Below are positions 10,150-23,500 of a DNA stretch of 64,000 nucleotides, one piece after another. Origin of the DNA: Litsea cubeba. Its lineage: Eukaryota; Streptophyta; Magnoliopsida; Laurales; Lauraceae. Below the pieces are notes generated by a model. That model did no database searches. It saw only the letters and a program-made list of their open reading frames with translations, and was not told the origin of the DNA. The DNA lies in contig WHSA01001115.1 in the NCBI GenBank assembly GCA_012931725.1, positions 1,365,779-1,429,778 on the forward strand. The letters are read 5' to 3'. The number at the start of each line of letters is the position of its first letter. The stretch's first letter is position 1. Position numbers and translations under genes: made by a program.

Positions 10150-11226
10150 TTAATTGCCTTCTCTCTTTGATTCAGTCACTTGGATCTTCTTCCTGGAGTG
10201 TCTGATCATCCCTAATAGTGTCTGATCATCCCTGATCAAGACGTGGCCCACTTCGGATCATTTTCAACATCTCTCACGATCACCTCCATCTTGGTCGACC
10301 AGCATCACTGGTATTTATGAGCATTTTTCTGGATTTTTTCTCCCATCAGAGGTAAGGTTTCCAGCAACATTTGTGATATTACTATTTCTTGCCTCTGTTT
10401 TCATCAAAACCGTCCAAATTTGTGGATTTTGATCCGATTTGAGTGAAACTTTGGCCTGGAATTGCGAAAATAACTCATCCTTCCATTCCATACCCCTGAA
10501 CGGGCCGCGATCAACTACTCAGATCTCACAAGGAGATCGACTGACTGTCGAACCATGTCGACATGACGTATTCACGTCTGTTTGCCGTTGTTCTTCTCTT
10601 TTATCACTATGGCCCACCTGTGATGATCACAAAATTAACAACGATCATTCCCAACTTGGTCGACTGATTATTCTGGGAATTGTAGTGATTTTTTCTGGAT
10701 TTTTGGCATCATCTTTGTGGTAGTTTTCATCTCTTCTTCATCCGATTTTTTTCTCAGAAGGTTTTCATCAGATCCGTCCAGTATTGCGGATTTTCATTAG
10801 ATTTGTATGAAACTTGATCTGAAAGTCACTCAGAAGTATCAATCAGAGGTCTGTGTTCCTTGATCAAAGATTTGATCACTTTGTGGGCCCCACGTGTTCA
10901 CTCCAGTAGCCAAAAAGGGGTCGTCAGCCTATTTTATACCATTTTTTTTCCTGTTTTGGGTTCTTCTGCTCCAGCAACAGATCTGAACCATATTTCAGAT
11001 TTCTTTGGCTGTTTCTTTTCATCTGATTGCTGTCCCATCCTCCCTTTTCTCTTTCTGGGCGTGGCTAAGTGCAGATCAGTTTCTTTCTGCGTGGTTGAGT
11101 GAAGAACAGCAGTATTGCTTACTGTTTTCTGGCTTATCTTTTCCTGGTTGAGTACAGAACACCACTACTGCTTGCTGACTTTCTGGTTTATCTTTTCTTG
11201 TGACACTTTTCTCCTGTTTTGTGATC

Positions 11227-14200
11227 ATGGAAAAATATGATGTTATCCCTGTTAAGTTTAATGGGCAAAATTATATGGCCTGGTCCTTCCATTTGAAAAA
11301 CTTTGTCGAAGGACAAGGGCTCTTTGCTTATCTTGATGGAACAGTAACTAAGCCTCCTACTTCAAGTACATCGGATTCCAAAGCCTTAGCCACCTGGTCC
11401 AAGGAAAATGCTAAAGTAATTACTTGGATACTCAACTCTATTGATTCCTCCTTGGCCGTGGCTCTTCAAGCCTATACTACAGCAGCAGATATGTGGGCTC
11501 ATCTTAAGAAGATCTACCATCAAACCAACAAAGCCCGGAAATTTCACTTGGATAGTGAAATTGCAAAATTTACTCAAGGGGATAGATCGGTGCAAGAATA
11601 CTTTAATGGCTTCCTCACCTTATGGACTGAACGAGACTCCATGTTGATTCAGACAGTCTCTACTGGTTTTCTCTCCGAGGCTCTTAAACTTCAAGAGGAA
11701 ACTCACATTAGCCAATTCCTTATGAATCTACGGCCAGAATTTGAATCAGTTCGGTCTGCCCTCATGAACCGAGAACAGTCTGCTAATCTTGATACCTGCT
11801 TTCAAGAAGTACTACGCGAAGAACTTCGTCTCATCTCCCAGCGGACTATTCTTGAAGAACCGAAGGCTCTCCTTGCACCCCTTCCAGCTGACTCTGCTCT
11901 TCTGGCAACCCCCAATCTGAAGCTCACTCAATGCTATGAATGCAAAGGATTTGGTCATATTGCCAAGAATTGCCGCAAGAAGTTGGTTTGCCGCTACTGC
12001 AAGAGGTCTGGTCATCTTATTGATGACTGCCGGAGCCTCCAGCGACGGAATGAGGGGCAGCCTAAGAAGCCTCCCGTCAATCTGCCAAAACAGAATATTC
12101 CTTCAGCATTCCAGGCTCAAGCACCATCATCTGATGCAGGCAGCACTTCATCTGGGGCCGTATCCATGACTCCTACTCAAATTCAAGAACTGATTCGGAG
12201 CACGGTTACTTCTGCATATGCATCTATGGGCATATCTGGTGGTCGGTATCAAACTCACTTTCATATAGCATCTCCTACTGTTCATTCATCTGCTTATCTT
12301 TCTTCCCCTATTACCTCTTCCACATGGTTTTTAGATTCAGGAGCCTCCAATCACATGACATCTGTAGAACATAGCTTTACAGATTCCCACCCTTATCTTG
12401 GAAATGAGAAAATAACCATTGCTAATGGTGATCAACTTCTCATTTTAGGAGTTGGTACCATTACTTTATCTAGTGTTTCTGGCCAGTCCATCACTCTTCC
12501 CAAAGTTTACTTTGTTCCCAACTTATCAGTCAATCTTCTTTCTGTAGGACAACTTATAGATGATGGCTATCTTGTTCACTTTTCTTCCTCTGGTTGTGTT
12601 ATACAGGTGCGACAAACTGGGAAGGTGATCGCGACGGGGAGTAAACATGGGCGCCTATTCTTGCTAGATACTGGACATCAATCTTTCTTTACTTCTTCTC
12701 CTAATTTCAATAAATTGTGGACTGTTTGGCATAAACGTCTTGGTCATGTGAACAATGCAAATTTGCTTTCCCTGTTTAAATTTGGTTATTTGGATTCTAC
12801 TATGGATAATAAAATGCTGTCTTCTTTATCTCAATCTAAGTGTGAAACTTGTTGCTTAAGTAAAAGTCATATTTTGCCTTTTCCTATTCATAATGCTCGT
12901 GCCTTGGCATCATTTGACATCATTCATTCAGACGTTTGGGGAATTGCTCCTACCTTGAGTAGGACTGGATTTAAATACTATGTGACTTTTATTGATGACC
13001 ATTCTCGTCATACTTGGATTTACTTTATGCGCATGAAATCTGAAGTCTTCTCCATCTTTCAAACATTTTATAACATGGTCCAAACCCAATTTCAGAAAGC
13101 AATAAAAATTCTTAGATCAGATTCTGGTGGAGAATACATGTCTCATGAATTCTCTGCCTTCCTTTCTGATAAAGGAATTATACACCAAAAATCTTGTCCA
13201 CATACTCCTCAGCAAAATGGGGTTGCGGAAAGAAAGAACAGACATATTCTTGAAACTGTTCGTACTTTGTTGATTGCATCCTTAGTTCCTCCTAAGTTTT
13301 GGTGTGATGCTGCACAGACTGCTGTGTATCTTATCAACCGACTTCCTAGCTCTGTTCTAGGCAAGACTACTCCTTACAGAGTTCTCTTTGGTCAAACTCC
13401 TTCATACTCTCACTTACGTGTTTTTGGTTGCCTGTGTTTTGTTCATCTTCCTCCTACTGAGCGCACAAAGTTATCTCCACAAGCTGCTAAATGCATTTTT
13501 TAGGTTACAGTAATGAACACAAAGGTTTTTTGTGTTATGATCAATTGGAAAAACGCATGCGCATCTCTCGTAATGTTATTTTCTTGGAAAATATTCCCTT
13601 CTTTTCTTTACATTTGGATAGTCATCCTATTGCTGTCTCCTATCTGCCACAATTCTCAGAGTCTACTTCTCCATCACCTTCTCTCAAAGTCTATGTACGG
13701 CGGAACAAGGTCTCTCCTCTGGCGACTCCCTCTCCTGATCCTCTCCCAGCGCCGCATACTGAGTCTTCAGGTAATGATAATTCTTCTAGCACCATTTCTC
13801 TGCGACGATCTAGTCGTCTTTCTGTTGCCCCTAACCGCTATGGATTTCCTGCTCTTCTTACTTCCTTGGATAGTACGCCTATACCCACCTCATATTCACA
13901 GGCCTCAAAGATTGCTTACTGGCAGGATGCTATGACTGAGGAATTAGTTGCTCTTGAAGCAAACCAAACATGGGAATTGGTACCGGCCCCGGATGGAGCC
14001 TCTGTGATTGGCAGCAAATGGATATACTCCATCAAAGTTCATGCTGATGGGACTCTTGATCGCTACAAAGCCAGATTGGTTGCACAGGGTTATAAGCAGG
14101 AATATGGAATTGACTATGAGGAAACATTTGCTCCAGTGGCGAAAATGACCACAGTTCGTACTCTTCTTTGTGTCGCGGCAGCCCGCAATTGGCCTCTATG

Positions 14201-15432
14201 GCAAATGGACGTCAAGAATGCTTTTTTACATGGGGACTTGCGAGAGACTGTTTATTTAAAACCTCCTCCAGGTTATGCTTGTCCTCCAAAGCATGTGTGC
14301 AAATTGAAGAAAGCTCTTTATGGACTTAAACAAGCTCCCAGGGCTTGGTTCGATAAGTTCCGGGCAGCAATCCTTCAGGCCGGATTTCGTCAAAGTCACT
14401 CTGATAGTTCCCTCTTTCTGCGATGGACATCGAAGGGCTACACATTCCTCTTAGTCTATGTTGATGATATGATTATCAGTGGTAATGATAATGCAGGCAT
14501 TACTGATCTCAAAAACCACCTTACTCGCCACTTCAGAATGAAGGATCTTGGTCCTCTCACCTACTTTCTGGGGCTTGAGTTTATGCGTAACAAATCAGGC
14601 ATTAGGGTTCTTCAGCGCAAATATGCGACAGATTTGATCACATCGGCCAGGCTTGATGATGCTCTCCCTTTTGATACGCCTCTGGAATTGAACAGCAAAA
14701 TCAGTTCTCCTGATGGCACTCCCCTGGATGATCCATCTGTTTTCCCGGCGGATCGTTGGTAGTTTGCTCTACCTAACTATGACTCGGCCGGATATTTCTC
14801 ATGCAGTTCATACGGTTAGCCAATTTGTTAGCAATCCCCACAAACCACATCTTGCTGCTGCGTTACGCATCCTTCGCTATGTTAAAGGAACTCTTCATCA
14901 TGGCCTCTTCTTCCCTTCTAATACTTCTCTGCAATTATCAGCTTATGCTGATGCTGACTGGGCTGGCTGTCCGGACTCTCGGAGGTCTACCACTGGCTGG
15001 TGTATGTTTCTTGGAAAATCTCTGATTTCATGGAAGTGCAAGAAGCAAACCACCGTATCAAAGTCTTCTGCTGAGGCAGAATATCGGGCGATGTCATCCG
15101 CCAGTGCTGAAATTATCTGGCTCCGACGCCTTCTGTGTGAATTCGGTGTTATTGTTGGTCGTTCCACCCCTCTCCATGGGGACAATACCAGTGCTACCAG
15201 AATTGCCAACAACCCAGTTTTCCATGAAAGAACAAAGCACATTGAGATTGACTATCACTTCATCCGTCAACATGTTGTTACTGAGAAGATAACTCTGCCT
15301 CATGTTTCTTCATTTAACCAGTTGGCGGATATCTTCACCAAAGCTCTTCCCAAACTGCGTCATCAAGATCTAACTAGCAAATTGATGTTTTCAGCCTTAC
15401 CACATCAATTTGAGGGGGAGTGTAGAAGATAA
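11227..15432 (+). pseudogene. Copia-1 gag-pol polyprotein with two frameshifts
   Basis: The start is the ATG at 11227, where the family consensus MEKYDVIPVKFNGQNY begins; an upstream in-frame ATG at 11200 is less likely. Gag is followed by two CCHC zinc knuckles (CYECKGFGHIAKNC from residue 236, then CRYCKRSGHLIDDC). The aspartic protease motif DSGASNHM is at residue 370. The integrase pre-domain is WHKRLGH, and the core includes HSDVWG (Asp 569) and SDSGGEY. The RT catalytic box YVDD is at 14457-14468. RNase H has DADWAGC and SKSSAEAEYRAMSS. Two one-base length differences, in a T run at about 13495-13501 and in the tttccc run near 14742-14748, shift the frame from 1 to 3 and back. The terminal stop lies 12 bases inside the 3' LTR. 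All catalytic motifs are intact, so the element is either recently dead or mis-sequenced. Confidence 0.95.
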
Positions 15433-15733
15433 CAGGCCTTTTTAAATAGGCCCTGGCCCATCCAGGCCCATGTATAATCTTTCTTTGTTTAGATTGTATC
15501 AATTAGATCAATTAGCTTTATTCTCTCCCTGTATAGCTGATTTCTTTCCTCTTCTTTCTTTGTATAGATTAGGAGATATTCTTTGATTATTCTAATTTGT
15601 ATACTTAGCTTGTTTAGAGCCTTAATTGAGGCACAATCTAATTATAAATACAAACAGTCGATCCTCCATTGAGGTACGACCTTCTCCCACATTGTTCTGT
15701 GCTCCTTCTTCTTCTCTTCCACATAATCTCACA
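15421..15733 (+). repeat. Copia-1 3' LTR
   Basis: 313 bp, preceded by tttgagggggag and followed by gcaga, the duplicated target. It also supplies the last codons and stop of pol. Confidence 0.96.
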
Positions 15734-16651
15734 GCAGAAGGACTGATCTTGGGAAGCAACCAAGAAGAATCTCAGGGAAGCAGAAACCGGAAGATCTAGT
15801 GGATGCAAAACTCAAGGATAATATTGATCGAGCCACAGTCTTCTATACGATGAGGTGAGTAATATTTTCAAGTGCACTGAGAAATAGATTCATAGGATTT
15901 ATTGTGCATTTTATTGATCAGAACTTGATCTGTGATTTCTATATCAAAGTGATGATGGATTGTTATTATTGAAGACAGTAATGACATCCCAAAACAGGGA
16001 CTTGATTTCAAACCAAATCGTCAGACACATGATCTGACAATTTGGGTAGTATGATCATGGGACCCACCTGATCATAGATCTGACCCAGGGATCTGAGGGT
16101 ATACCCTTGGGCGACCTCAGTGATGGTGGACCCACTTGGATTGGGTCCCATCAGTCCCCATTTATATTCTGGAAATTTCTATATCGGTACTGTAGGGGAT
16201 TTGAGTTTTCGTAGATCTGGTAGTGGGACCCACTGGTCCATATGATCAAGGATCACTTCCATAGATCTAGAAGCCAACCCTTGGTCGACCATGGTGTAGG
16301 TGGACCTATCTAGAAATGGGCCCCATCTGGCCCTTGATTTAAGACTTTAATCACCTGTGTCGTCATTTTTGGGCATTTTTGGGTTTTTGGTAGATGGAGC
16401 TGTGGGACCCACTGGCCCACCTGATCAAGGATCAGGGCCATTCATCTGGTCAGTCCCTGATGGGCGACCAAAGTGAACCAGGTCCCATGCAAGATGAACC
16501 ATGGAGGGCCCACCATCTGAACATCCATTTTTTCTTGGAGGCATGAACCTTTTTGCTGTGTCGAAACGATACAGTTTCTAATGTTTGAAGTGCTGGAATC
16601 CCTCTTTTAAGTTGAGATATAATAGAAAAAGAAAATCCAGTTGTTGTGGAC

Positions 16652-18943
16652 TGTCACGACCCAAATTCCGGGGTCATGTCGGATATCCGGATCGTGATAA
16701 TTTGACAATAATTACCATACATTCATAAAACAATTCTCATAAGCATTTGGGATAATAATTTCAATTAATTAATGAGTTATAAATACTCATACTTTAATAT
16801 GTTCTGTCTGCATCAATAATGTATTAAAACCTTAAATAAATTTCCTAAGCAAGGGCTATCCCCTTATCCACTAAATTATCTTTTCTCGTTCTCTCTTGTC
16901 AGCCACGCGTATTGAAATCTACGTGCTGAACATCGTTCCCCTCTGTCCCGCCCGCAGCATGATTACCTGAAGGGGGTAACACAACATCAGTACTACTGGT
17001 GAATGAATATTCCTAATTACACAAATCACATAAAACATCACATAATTCAGCAGATATAAATCAATAATCAAATATTATTAAAATTCTTTCACATACAAAT
17101 CCGTGCCCATGCACATCACCACGCCTCAAAGGCCTTATCGTAAAGATCCAACCAATGCCCAGTGTAATATTGTCCTCTTTGGCTCATGGGCTACTTGACC
17201 AGAGGACCTGGCCCAAGCGCATCCAATCTTGCCTCAAGCTTATCGTATACATGTATACCGGTCACCATGACCCTGTCTCATCAGACACGTCCACCAAGGA
17301 CCAGCCATCAAAGTGGCTCATCACGTCCATTAAGGACCCGCCATCAAAGTGGCCCATCACGTCCATTAAGGACCCGCCATCAAAGTGGCCCATCACGTCC
17401 ATTAAGGACCCGCCATCAAAGTGGCCCATCACGTCCATTAAGGACCCGCCGCTATAACGGCCATCATGGCCCGAAGCCATCCATCATCCGGACACAAGTC
17501 CAACATCCCAAATCTGGGACCCAGTGCACAATATCTCATAATCAAATATTAATTAATGATTTACACAGTAGTAGTGTGGACCCGACCCATACATACTTCA
17601 CTGGTTGTTGCCCCCACTTCATATCAAAATTGGTATAGAGTGATATGGTGGGCCCACGCTAGGTATAATACAACCTTACTCATAACAGTCAATTACAGCC
17701 TATTTAGTTAATTATAATCAACTAAACATTGATCACAAGTCTTGATTTCACTTAAGTAGGGAAATTAATTTATTATTTCTACACACATGCCAAGCCTATA
17801 TTTATTATTATACTTCTATTCTCAATTCTACCTATCTGTACAGAACACGTAACTGAGAAATTCATATCTGAATCTCTTGATCAATCCAGTGGGTCCCACT
17901 TGGCTATACCAAGATCAGCCATCTAGGTAAGTGTCGCCCAAGGCTAAGCTTCAATCCCATTGAATCTGATGTGCCATCAGGTCGGTTCCTTGGGCCCACA
18001 GACCTAAACGGTCTTTAATGATTTAACAGAATCATTCACGCATAGGAAATTTGTGACTGTTGGATAAAGAAACATATGGGGCCTACTTCCTAAGAATCCA
18101 ACATCACTAAGGTCGACTAAGAGTCCCCAACAGGATGTAGGGTCCTGATCTCAGATCAGATCATGCAATGGGTCCCACTAGTATCATCGACCAAACTGCC
18201 TTTTTCCCTATGGTTCACGCCCCATGCTTCATTGCAGAAGATCTGGTGGGCCACACAGGGTCCACTCAGTATGGGTCCCTTACACCTAAGGTCGCCCATG
18301 GCCCCCTCATATGATCCCTGGGCCAGATTCACTATCTAGTGAACCATGGGGTCCCACAACCAATTTCGGCAGAATTTTCTGACATGGGCAGCAAACTCAG
18401 AATCCTGTTTCTGCCCTGGATCTTGTTTGAACCCATTCTTTCAATTGATATTAACCTACAGAAGTAATCTTTGCCCACAAGAACTAGTCACCAGCATGTC
18501 AAGAGATTTTTATCACACCTTAACATCCTTTAAGCATGAGTATAACGACAATACTACAAACAGAATTTTGCAGTCTTGTAATTTCACTATCCATAACCTT
18601 ACTTCTCCAAACTTAAGGAAGATCCACTCACCTTTGATACGCGATTGTAGTTCATCTTCCCGCTGACTTCTTCCTCTTCTTCCCTTGAATTCCAACGACC
18701 AAGCTCTCTCTCTCTCTCTCTCAGATTTTCTCTCAAGGAAAGAATTGAATATGATACTCCAAAGGGTCGTTGGTTGTTAATATAGGCAACAGAGAGGTAG
18801 AGTCCTAATTTCTTTGTAACTGGACATAGAGTCCTGTCCAATCTCCTCTCATCAGAGTTGTTAAACAACTCCTCTTTCATTCAATAATAATGCACGTGAG
18901 GTTCTAATAATCTAATAGGAAAGCTGAAATCCAGGATATTACA
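16652..18943 (-). mobile_element. Solo gypsy LTR, minus orientation (2,292 bp)
   Basis: Reads tgtcacgacc...gatattaca on the plus strand and is flanked by tggac (16647-16651 and 18944-18948). It is the same family as the LTRs of the gypsy at 40841-58060 and the solo LTR at 39848-59423, sharing the termini TGTAATATCC/CGTGACA on the coding strand. It carries a 36-bp tandem array and a CT microsatellite near 18705-18722. A TATA-like TATATTAA lies near 18776-18783 on the minus strand. The donor-like AGGTGAGT is the complement of 18626-18633. Confidence 0.95.
17285..17452 (-). repeat. 36-bp tandem repeat in the LTR (about 4.5 copies)
   Basis: Unit: gtccattaaggacccg followed by ccatcaaagtggcccatcac, 36 bp. 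Five unit starts are present, the first diverged. Related LTRs in this window carry three (41475-41568 and 56142-56235) or two (58826-58876). Open frames across it, repeating SKWPITSIKDPP, are artefacts of a period divisible by three. Confidence 0.95.
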
Positions 18944-19535
18944 TGGACTCCATCTCTTTTAACAGATTGTAGAAAGAATGAATATTAGGAAGAGGAAGAG
19001 TATCAGACTACAGTAACTATACAATTTACAATCATTAACTAGTGGGACCTACTGGGCCACCTGATCAATGATCAGGGCCAGCTATTTGCATGGTCTTTGA
19101 TGGGCGACCAAGATGGCCCTGGACCCATGTGGGTCTGGCCATTAGAGACCCATGATCTCGTTCCTCCAAAGTATGGGGCGTGAGACCCATGTTATGTAAA
19201 TGATGACACTGTGTAAGGTATTGTATCGTCACCCCATTCAACTTTAGTTGCTGTGATGATTATTCCCAAATTATATCCTATGTTATTTCATAATTTATAA
19301 AATAATCATTACCTCTACAGATTCTGTTATGGGCCTGAGATTGTAGTGTGGACCTTGATTGAATTATACAACTTAAGAATTGTCCATTTCAGGCATGTTT
19401 AGTGAACCTGAATCTTGTTACAGGTTATGAAATAAATATCCTAGTCAATGGGACAATTCTTTAATTGACAGAAATTCCTTATATATGATTGAACCTGTAA
19501 TGATGACTTAGAATTTAATGATATGAGAGTAGTGT

Positions 19536-19846
19536 TGTTAAAGTATAAAGGCCCAACCCACTTGTATGATAATAGGCCCAGCTCACTAGGCCCATCCCTT
19601 GTATTTATGGGATCTAGTCCGAGAGATAAGATTGTATATTCTAGGATAAGATTGTCTATTTTAGGATATAGTTTCCTGTTTTAGAGATCTAATTAGATCT
19701 TTAATTTCATGATTTATAGCAACTTGTAGCCTAATCTTAGGATTGTAATATCTATATAAAGAAGAGTAAATCAAAGGATACGGCAATGCATTTTGGAGAA
19801 CATTTCTCAATATTCATTCTCTAACTACATTTGTGAAAGACTATCA
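19536..19846 (+). repeat. Copia-2 5' LTR
   Basis: tgttaaag...ctatca, 311 bp, with a TATA-type 'tatctatataaag' near 19750-19762. The PBS begins immediately after. Confidence 0.95.
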
Positions 19847-20502
19847 TGGTATCAGAGCTTTTGATCTCTTCTGTATGATCAATTCTCTCTTGGTTTCTTT
19901 CTTTGATTGTGCATTCTGAGATCAGATCTCAGAATCCTTGATTCATCAGAGTCTTCTAGTTCTGAGTCTTGAAGCAATTTCGTCAGTATCTTGGAGCAGC
20001 TCATCTTGAGCCTACTTCCGATCAACACAGCAACATCAAAGAAGGCTACTGCCTTGATCGACTGGTCTTCAAAGGATTTTTGAAGATTTTTCTGGATTTT
20101 TTCTTCATCGGATAAGGTGATGTTCACTCCTTTCTTCCTCTAGCACTTTTGACGATTTTTCCTCCCACAGTTTTCATCTCAGCCGTCCAATTTTGTGGAT
20201 ATTTCTCCAAATCCAATCAAACTTGGACCAGAGGAAGCAATTTTTGATCTACTCCAGGATATTGTCCTCTGATCTGTGATTGGATCACGTTGTGGGGCCC
20301 ACAAACCCTTCCTGCACAAGATCTCAAGGCCGTCTGGGGCTATTTTTCTGTGTTTTTTTCCTACTGAGTTAGTAGTTCATCTACGTAACATTTGCTTCTG
20401 AGATTGCTTGGTGCTACAGTGCTTTGCTATTTTTTGGTTCCTATTTTGCACTCTCTGGATGTTTTTCTTCTAGTAGTTAAATCACTCTTTGCACTAATAA
20501 TT

Positions 20503-23500
20503 ATGGAGAAAGGCGATATAAAATTGATCAAGTTTAATGGTAAAAACTATACCACTTGGGCTTTTCAATTTCAAATTTACCTTAGGGGTAAAGAAGTCTG
20601 GGGACATATTGATGATTCAGATCCCAAACCTACTGATGATAAGCTTCTAGCTCAATGGAAGTTAAAGATTGGCAGATCATGACCTGGATTTTAGGATCTG
20701 TTTGAGGGCCAGTTTATCCTGAATCTTCGACCATACAAGACTGCTAAAGAAATGTGGCTCTATTTAAAGAAGATTTATTTGCAAGAAAATTATGCTCGAA
20801 GGTTTCATTTAGAACATGAAATCTCTCAGTTTGTTCAAGGAACCTTGTCGATCCAGGATTACTACTCTCAATTTACAAGTCTGTGGACTGATTACACAGA
20901 GATTGTTTATGCTGACATTCCAACTTCCTCCGTATCCTATATCCAAGAGATACACCAAACCAGTCAGCGGGATCAATTTCTGATGAAGTTACGGCCCCAA
21001 TTTGAAAATGTTCGCTCCAACCTACTGAGCAGGGTTCCATCCCCTTCACTCGAATCATGTTTGGGCGAACTCCTTAGAGAGGAACAGCGCTTGGTGACTC
21101 AGACAGCGCTTACAAATATTGCTCCTCAGGCTGCTCCTATTGATGTTGCTTATATAGCTCGAGGTAAGCCTCAAGCCCGGGACATGAGCTAGGTAAAATG
21201 TTTTTGCTGCCACAAACTCGGTCATGTTTCCATTCAGTGCGACCAGAAGTTTTGTTCCTACTGCAAAACCAAAGGTCATGTCCTTCCGGAATGCCGAACT
21301 AGACCTCAGAATAGGGCACAGCAACAGCGAGCCTACTCTGCACATCTTTCTGAAGCTTCTTCATCAGTCATGCCTGCACCACCTGCTGCCACTTCTTCTT
21401 CTACCCTCACTCCTGAAATGGTCCAGCAAATGATCATAAATGCTTTCTCTGCACTTGGCTTATCAGGTAAATCAAAATTTTCAGTATCCACCTGGTATAT
21501 TGATTTAGGGGCCTCCAATCACACGACACACTCTCCTGCCAATATGACTCATATGCGAGAGTATGATGGAGACCTCTGCATCAATACTGCTGATGGTGGC
21601 AGTGTTCCCATTTCTGCTGTTGGCTAGGTTCCTCACTCCTTAGTCCTTACCCTTACATAATGTTTTTCTTTCCTCTCGCTTAACAACAAATTTGTTATCA
21701 GTTGGTCAACTTGTTGATAGTAATTGCTCCGTTCTTTTTTCTACCTCTGGTTGTGTTGTGCAGGATCAAGTATCAGGGAAGGTGCTAGCGAAAGGCCCTA
21801 AGCAGGGACGACTGTTTCCTATCCAGATTTCGTTACAAGAAAAGCTTCCTTCAGAGTCTGCTTTGTTTTCCCATTTTAGTCATAATAAATGCCAATTGTG
21901 GCATAATTGTTTAGGACATCCTAATTCCAAAACTTTGATGTTTTTATTAAATTCTGGTTTGATTAATGAAAATAAAGTTTCTTTTAAGGATGTTTCTTTT
22001 AATTGTGCTAGCTGTAAGATGGGGAAAGGGAAAACCCTTCCTTAACCTCTTCATGATTCTTTAGCAATGAAATGTTTTGATATTATTCATAGTGATGTCT
22101 GGGGTATTGCACCTGCTATTTCTCATTCTCATTATAAATATTTTGTGACATTCATTGATGATTATAGTCGGTTTACTTGAATTTATTTTTTGCATGCTAA
22201 GTCTGATGTTTTCTCAGTTTTTAAGGTTTTCTTATCTTATGTTGAAAATCAATTTTCTATTTCTATTAAGATTCTTAGGTCTGATTCAGGGGGGGGGGAG
22301 TACATTTCTAATGAATTCCAAACATTTTTGCAATCCAAAGGCATTATCTCTCAGCGATCTTGTCCTTACACTCCCCAACAAAATGGTGTCTCTGAACGGA
22401 AAAAACCGACATCTCTTGGATATTGCTCGTTCACTTTTGTTAGCATCTTCGGTTCCCACTAGGTTTTGGCCCGAAGCCCTCTCAACCGATGTGCATGTTA
22501 TACACCGTCTACCTTCTTTTCTGTTAGACAACCAGACACCGTTTTTTAGAATTTTTCAAAAGAATCCTCTTTATGATCATCTTCGTCCTTTTGGTTGTGT
22601 TTGTTTTGTTCTTCTTCCTCCCACTGAACGTACTAAGTTAACAGCTCAATCCTCAGTCTGTGCCTTTCTTGGTTATGCTCTTAATCAAAAAGGCTATCTG
22701 TGCTATGATTCTACAGCCAAAAGAATTCGGGTGTCTCACAATGTCGTGTTTTTTGAAAATCAATATTTCTTTCCACGGCATGGCGATTCAAATGAATCTG
22801 TCTCGTTTTCCTTTTTACCATCATTTTCAGATGCAATACCTCCACCTGTTACTCGTTTTAAGCCGAATTTTGTGCATAAACGACGGGATGTTCCAGCTGA
22901 ACCTGCCTCTAGGTCTCTTGCTACGCCGAACCTGCCTACACCTGATCCTGCACCTAATCAACCTCCAGCGTCTCTTGCTCTTCGTCGATCCACACGCCAC
23001 ATCAAGCCACCTGATCGTTATGGCTTTACTCATGCTTCATTATTAACCACTTTGTCTTCCATTTCTATCCCTAACTCATACTCTCGAGCAGTGCAGCATG
23101 ATTGTTGGATACAGGCCATGCAGGAAGAACTTACTGCTCTTCAAACTAATCATACATGGGACATTGTTCCCTGTCCTTCCTCTGTCAAACCCATTGGCTG
23201 CAAATGGGTATACTCGGTGAAATTGAAGCCTGATGGATCCTTGGATCGCTACAAAGCCCGTCTAGTTGCACTTGGAAACAGGCAGGAGTATGGTATCGAC
23301 TATGAGGAGACTTTTGCTCCAGTGGCTAAAATGACAACTGTACGTACAGTTCTTGCAATAGCTGCCTCTAGGTCATGGCCTCTCTATCAGATGGATGTGA
23401 AGAATGCATTTCTCCATGGGGATCTTAAAGAAGAAGTCTATATGCGTCTCCCTCATGGAATTCCTTCTTCTTCCAAAACCGATGTTGCTCGGTTAAGACG

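Larger units (their letters stand above)
9824..15733 (+). mobile_element. Copia-1: complete Ty1/copia retrotransposon
   Basis: 5,910 bp bounded by two 313-bp LTRs (9824-10136 and 15421-15733) and the 5-bp duplication gcaga (9819-9823 and 15734-15738). The LTRs differ by about one base, so insertion is recent. The primer-binding site tggtatcagagcc follows the 5' LTR. The polypurine tract tttgagggggag (15409-15420) precedes the 3' LTR. Domains run gag, protease, integrase, RT, RNase H: the Copia order. A TATA box TATAAATA lies at 10046-10053 within the LTR. It is inserted in the solo LTR 9523-25871. Confidence 0.97.

Noticed and set aside
17155..17638. Open frames of 100-150 codons repeating SKWPITSIKDPP
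   Set aside because: They are translations of the 36-bp LTR tandem repeat in several frames at once; the same frames occur at 41292-41681 and 55959-56348 because those are LTR copies.
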